DNA from: Qipengyuania oceanensis
GTDB taxonomy: Bacteria > Pseudomonadota > Alphaproteobacteria > Sphingomonadales > Sphingomonadaceae
Length of the DNA: 64,000 nt
Assembly (NCBI RefSeq): GCF_009827535.1
Contig: NZ_WTYN01000001.1
Span: forward strand, 1,550,001-1,614,000
Direction: 5' to 3'
Notes under the pieces: model-generated
The model's database searches: none
What the model saw: only the letters and a program-made list of their open reading frames with translations
What the model was told of the DNA's origin: nothing
Shown: positions 63,094-64,000 of the stretch, piece by piece
How the letters are laid out: each line of letters starts with the position of its first letter
Position numbering within the stretch: the first letter of the stretch is position 1
Made by a program: the position numbers and the translations under genes

Positions 63094-64000
63094 ATGGGAT
63101 GGATTATGGGCTACCCCGGGCCTCAGGGCTTGTACGATGAACGCAACGAACACGATGCCTGCGGCGTCGGCATGCTCGCGCACATCAAGGGGGTCAAAAG
63201 CCACGACATCGTCACCCGCGCGCTGGAAATCCTCGCCAATCTGGACCATCGCGGCGCCGTGGGCGCCGACCCGCTGCTGGGCGATGGCGCGGGCATCCTC
63301 CTGCAGATCCCCGACCCGCTATTCCGAAAGTGGGCCGAAGCGGAGGGCAAGACCCTGCCGCAACCGGGCGACTACGCCGTCGCCATGTGCTTCATGCCGC
63401 AGGACAAGGCGGCACGCGAATTCATAACCGAACAGTTCGAGAAGTTCATCGCGAAGGAAGGCCAGTCGCTGGTCGGCTGGCGCGAGGTGCCGGTCACGCT
63501 CGACGGGCTCGGCAAGGCGGTGGTCGATTCGATGCCGGTCGTGCGACAGTGCATCATCGCGCGCGGCGAGAACTGCGCCGACCAGGACGCCTTCGAGCGC
63601 AAGCTGATCGTCATCCGCAAGCAGACGCAGAACCCGCTCAAGGCCCTTGCAGAAAAGCACGACCTGCCCGGCCTCACCGATCTCTACATCCCGAGCTTTT
63701 CCTCGCGGACGATCGTCTACAAGGGCCTGCTCCTGGCGAACCAGGTCGGCTCCTTCTACGACGACCTTCGCGATCCGGATTGCGTTTCGGCACTGGGCCT
63801 CGTGCACCAGCGCTTCTCGACCAACACCTTCCCCAGCTGGCGGCTCGCCCACCCCTATCGCTTCATGGCGCACAACGGCGAGATCAACACGGTCCGCGGC
63901 AACGTGAACTGGATGAACGCGCGCCGGCGCACGATGGAATCGCCGCTGCTCGGGGCCGATCTCGACAAGCTGTGGCCAATCATCCCGCACGGCCAGTCGG
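63094..64000 (+). CDS. gltB: Glutamate synthase large subunit, N-terminal part (3' end outside window)
   Basis: The first about 302 residues of the large subunit, which transfers the glutamine amide to 2-oxoglutarate. The class II amidotransferase domain starts after a short propeptide at the nucleophile Cys23 (ERNEHDACGVG), followed by LDHRGAVGADPLLGDGAGIL, VHQRFSTNTFPSW and MAHNGEINTVRGN. ATG at 63094 is chosen, with AGGTGG 8 bases upstream; GTG 63091 and ATG 63106 are in frame. The frame is open to the right edge. Confidence 0.95.
   Translation, partial: MGWIMGYPGPQGLYDERNEHDACGVGMLAHIKGVKSHDIVTRALEILANLDHRGAVGADPLLGDGAGILLQIPDPLFRKWAEAEGKTLPQPGDYAVAMCFMPQDKAAREFITEQFEKFIAKEGQSLVGWREVPVTLDGLGKAVVDSMPVVRQCIIARGENCADQDAFERKLIVIRKQTQNPLKALAEKHDLPGLTDLYIPSFSSRTIVYKGLLLANQVGSFYDDLRDPDCVSALGLVHQRFSTNTFPSWRLAHPYRFMAHNGEINTVRGNVNWMNARRRTMESPLLGADLDKLWPIIPHGQS

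Noticed and set aside
1-64000. CRISPR arrays, tRNA/rRNA genes, insertion sequences, phage or plasmid modules
   Set aside because: No regularly spaced repeats, cloverleaf-like sequences, transposase, integrase or structural phage genes were seen in either strand.

Overview
The window is a continuous stretch of high-GC (about 64 percent by eye) alphaproteobacterial chromosome, most likely from the Sphingomonadales and within them an Erythrobacter/Qipengyuania-like member of the Erythrobacteraceae. The clues are a CtrA cell-cycle regulator, a DUF4167 gene beside prfA and prmC, an lptB-rpoN pair, a CDC48-type AAA ATPase, an HWE-family histidine kinase and a GroEL ending in a GGM tail. No tRNA, rRNA, CRISPR array, complete insertion sequence, prophage or plasmid gene was seen. 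Coding density is very high and no gap between genes exceeds 300 bases; the largest (about 280 bases at 14058-14337) holds a terminator and a palindrome.

Layout. 1-971 is the 3' end of groEL. 1051-4646 (minus) is an operon of a GST, an acyl-CoA dehydrogenase and an APH-fold kinase that resembles a split ACAD10/11 system. A beta-lactamase-fold protein, a small lipoprotein, polA, an HWE sensor kinase, an MscS channel and a CDC48 ATPase follow. 14958-20112 (plus) holds a 3-oxoacid CoA-transferase whose two subunit genes are separated by two lipoprotein genes, then a nitronate-monooxygenase-like enzyme and a class III CoA-transferase. 20116-29106 (minus) carries an S9 peptidase, metK, lnt, a DUF4167 gene, prmC, prfA and hisS. 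29214-35027 has an M61 peptidase, ppa, an MscS channel with a BON domain, pmbA and a membrane protein. 35195-38337 is lptB, rpoN and ctrA. 38449-44057 includes a possibly inserted GNAT gene flanked by duplicated terminators, then a TauE/SafE transporter, trmB, a semialdehyde dehydrogenase, xthA and ribA.

44866-49406 is a tightly coupled four-gene operon (acyl-CoA dehydrogenase, Mct-like class III CoA-transferase, thiolase, FAS1-like/Meh-like hydratase). This is the best candidate in the window for a little-described pathway. After it come ppk2, phhA, two tandem paralogous acidic lipoproteins, a YeaQ-like protein, uppP, an M13 peptidase, an MsbA-like ABC exporter, an intracellular PHA depolymerase, a second acyl-CoA operon (MaoC hydratase, thiolase, CMD, SDR) and the 5' end of gltB at the right edge.

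Three themes recur. First, acyl-CoA and carbon-storage metabolism is over-represented (two acyl-CoA dehydrogenases, two thiolases, one 3-oxoacid CoA-transferase, two class III CoA-transferases, two dehydratases, a PHA depolymerase, polyphosphate kinase 2). Second, there are several small acidic alanine-rich lipoproteins, matched by lipoprotein-maturation and envelope genes (lnt, lptB, uppP). Third, initiation signals are unusual: many TTG starts, a few genes whose Shine-Dalgarno and family N-terminus point to a near-cognate start, and promoters placed so that the transcript would begin at the ATG. All functional statements come from reading motifs and recalled family features; no database search was possible.
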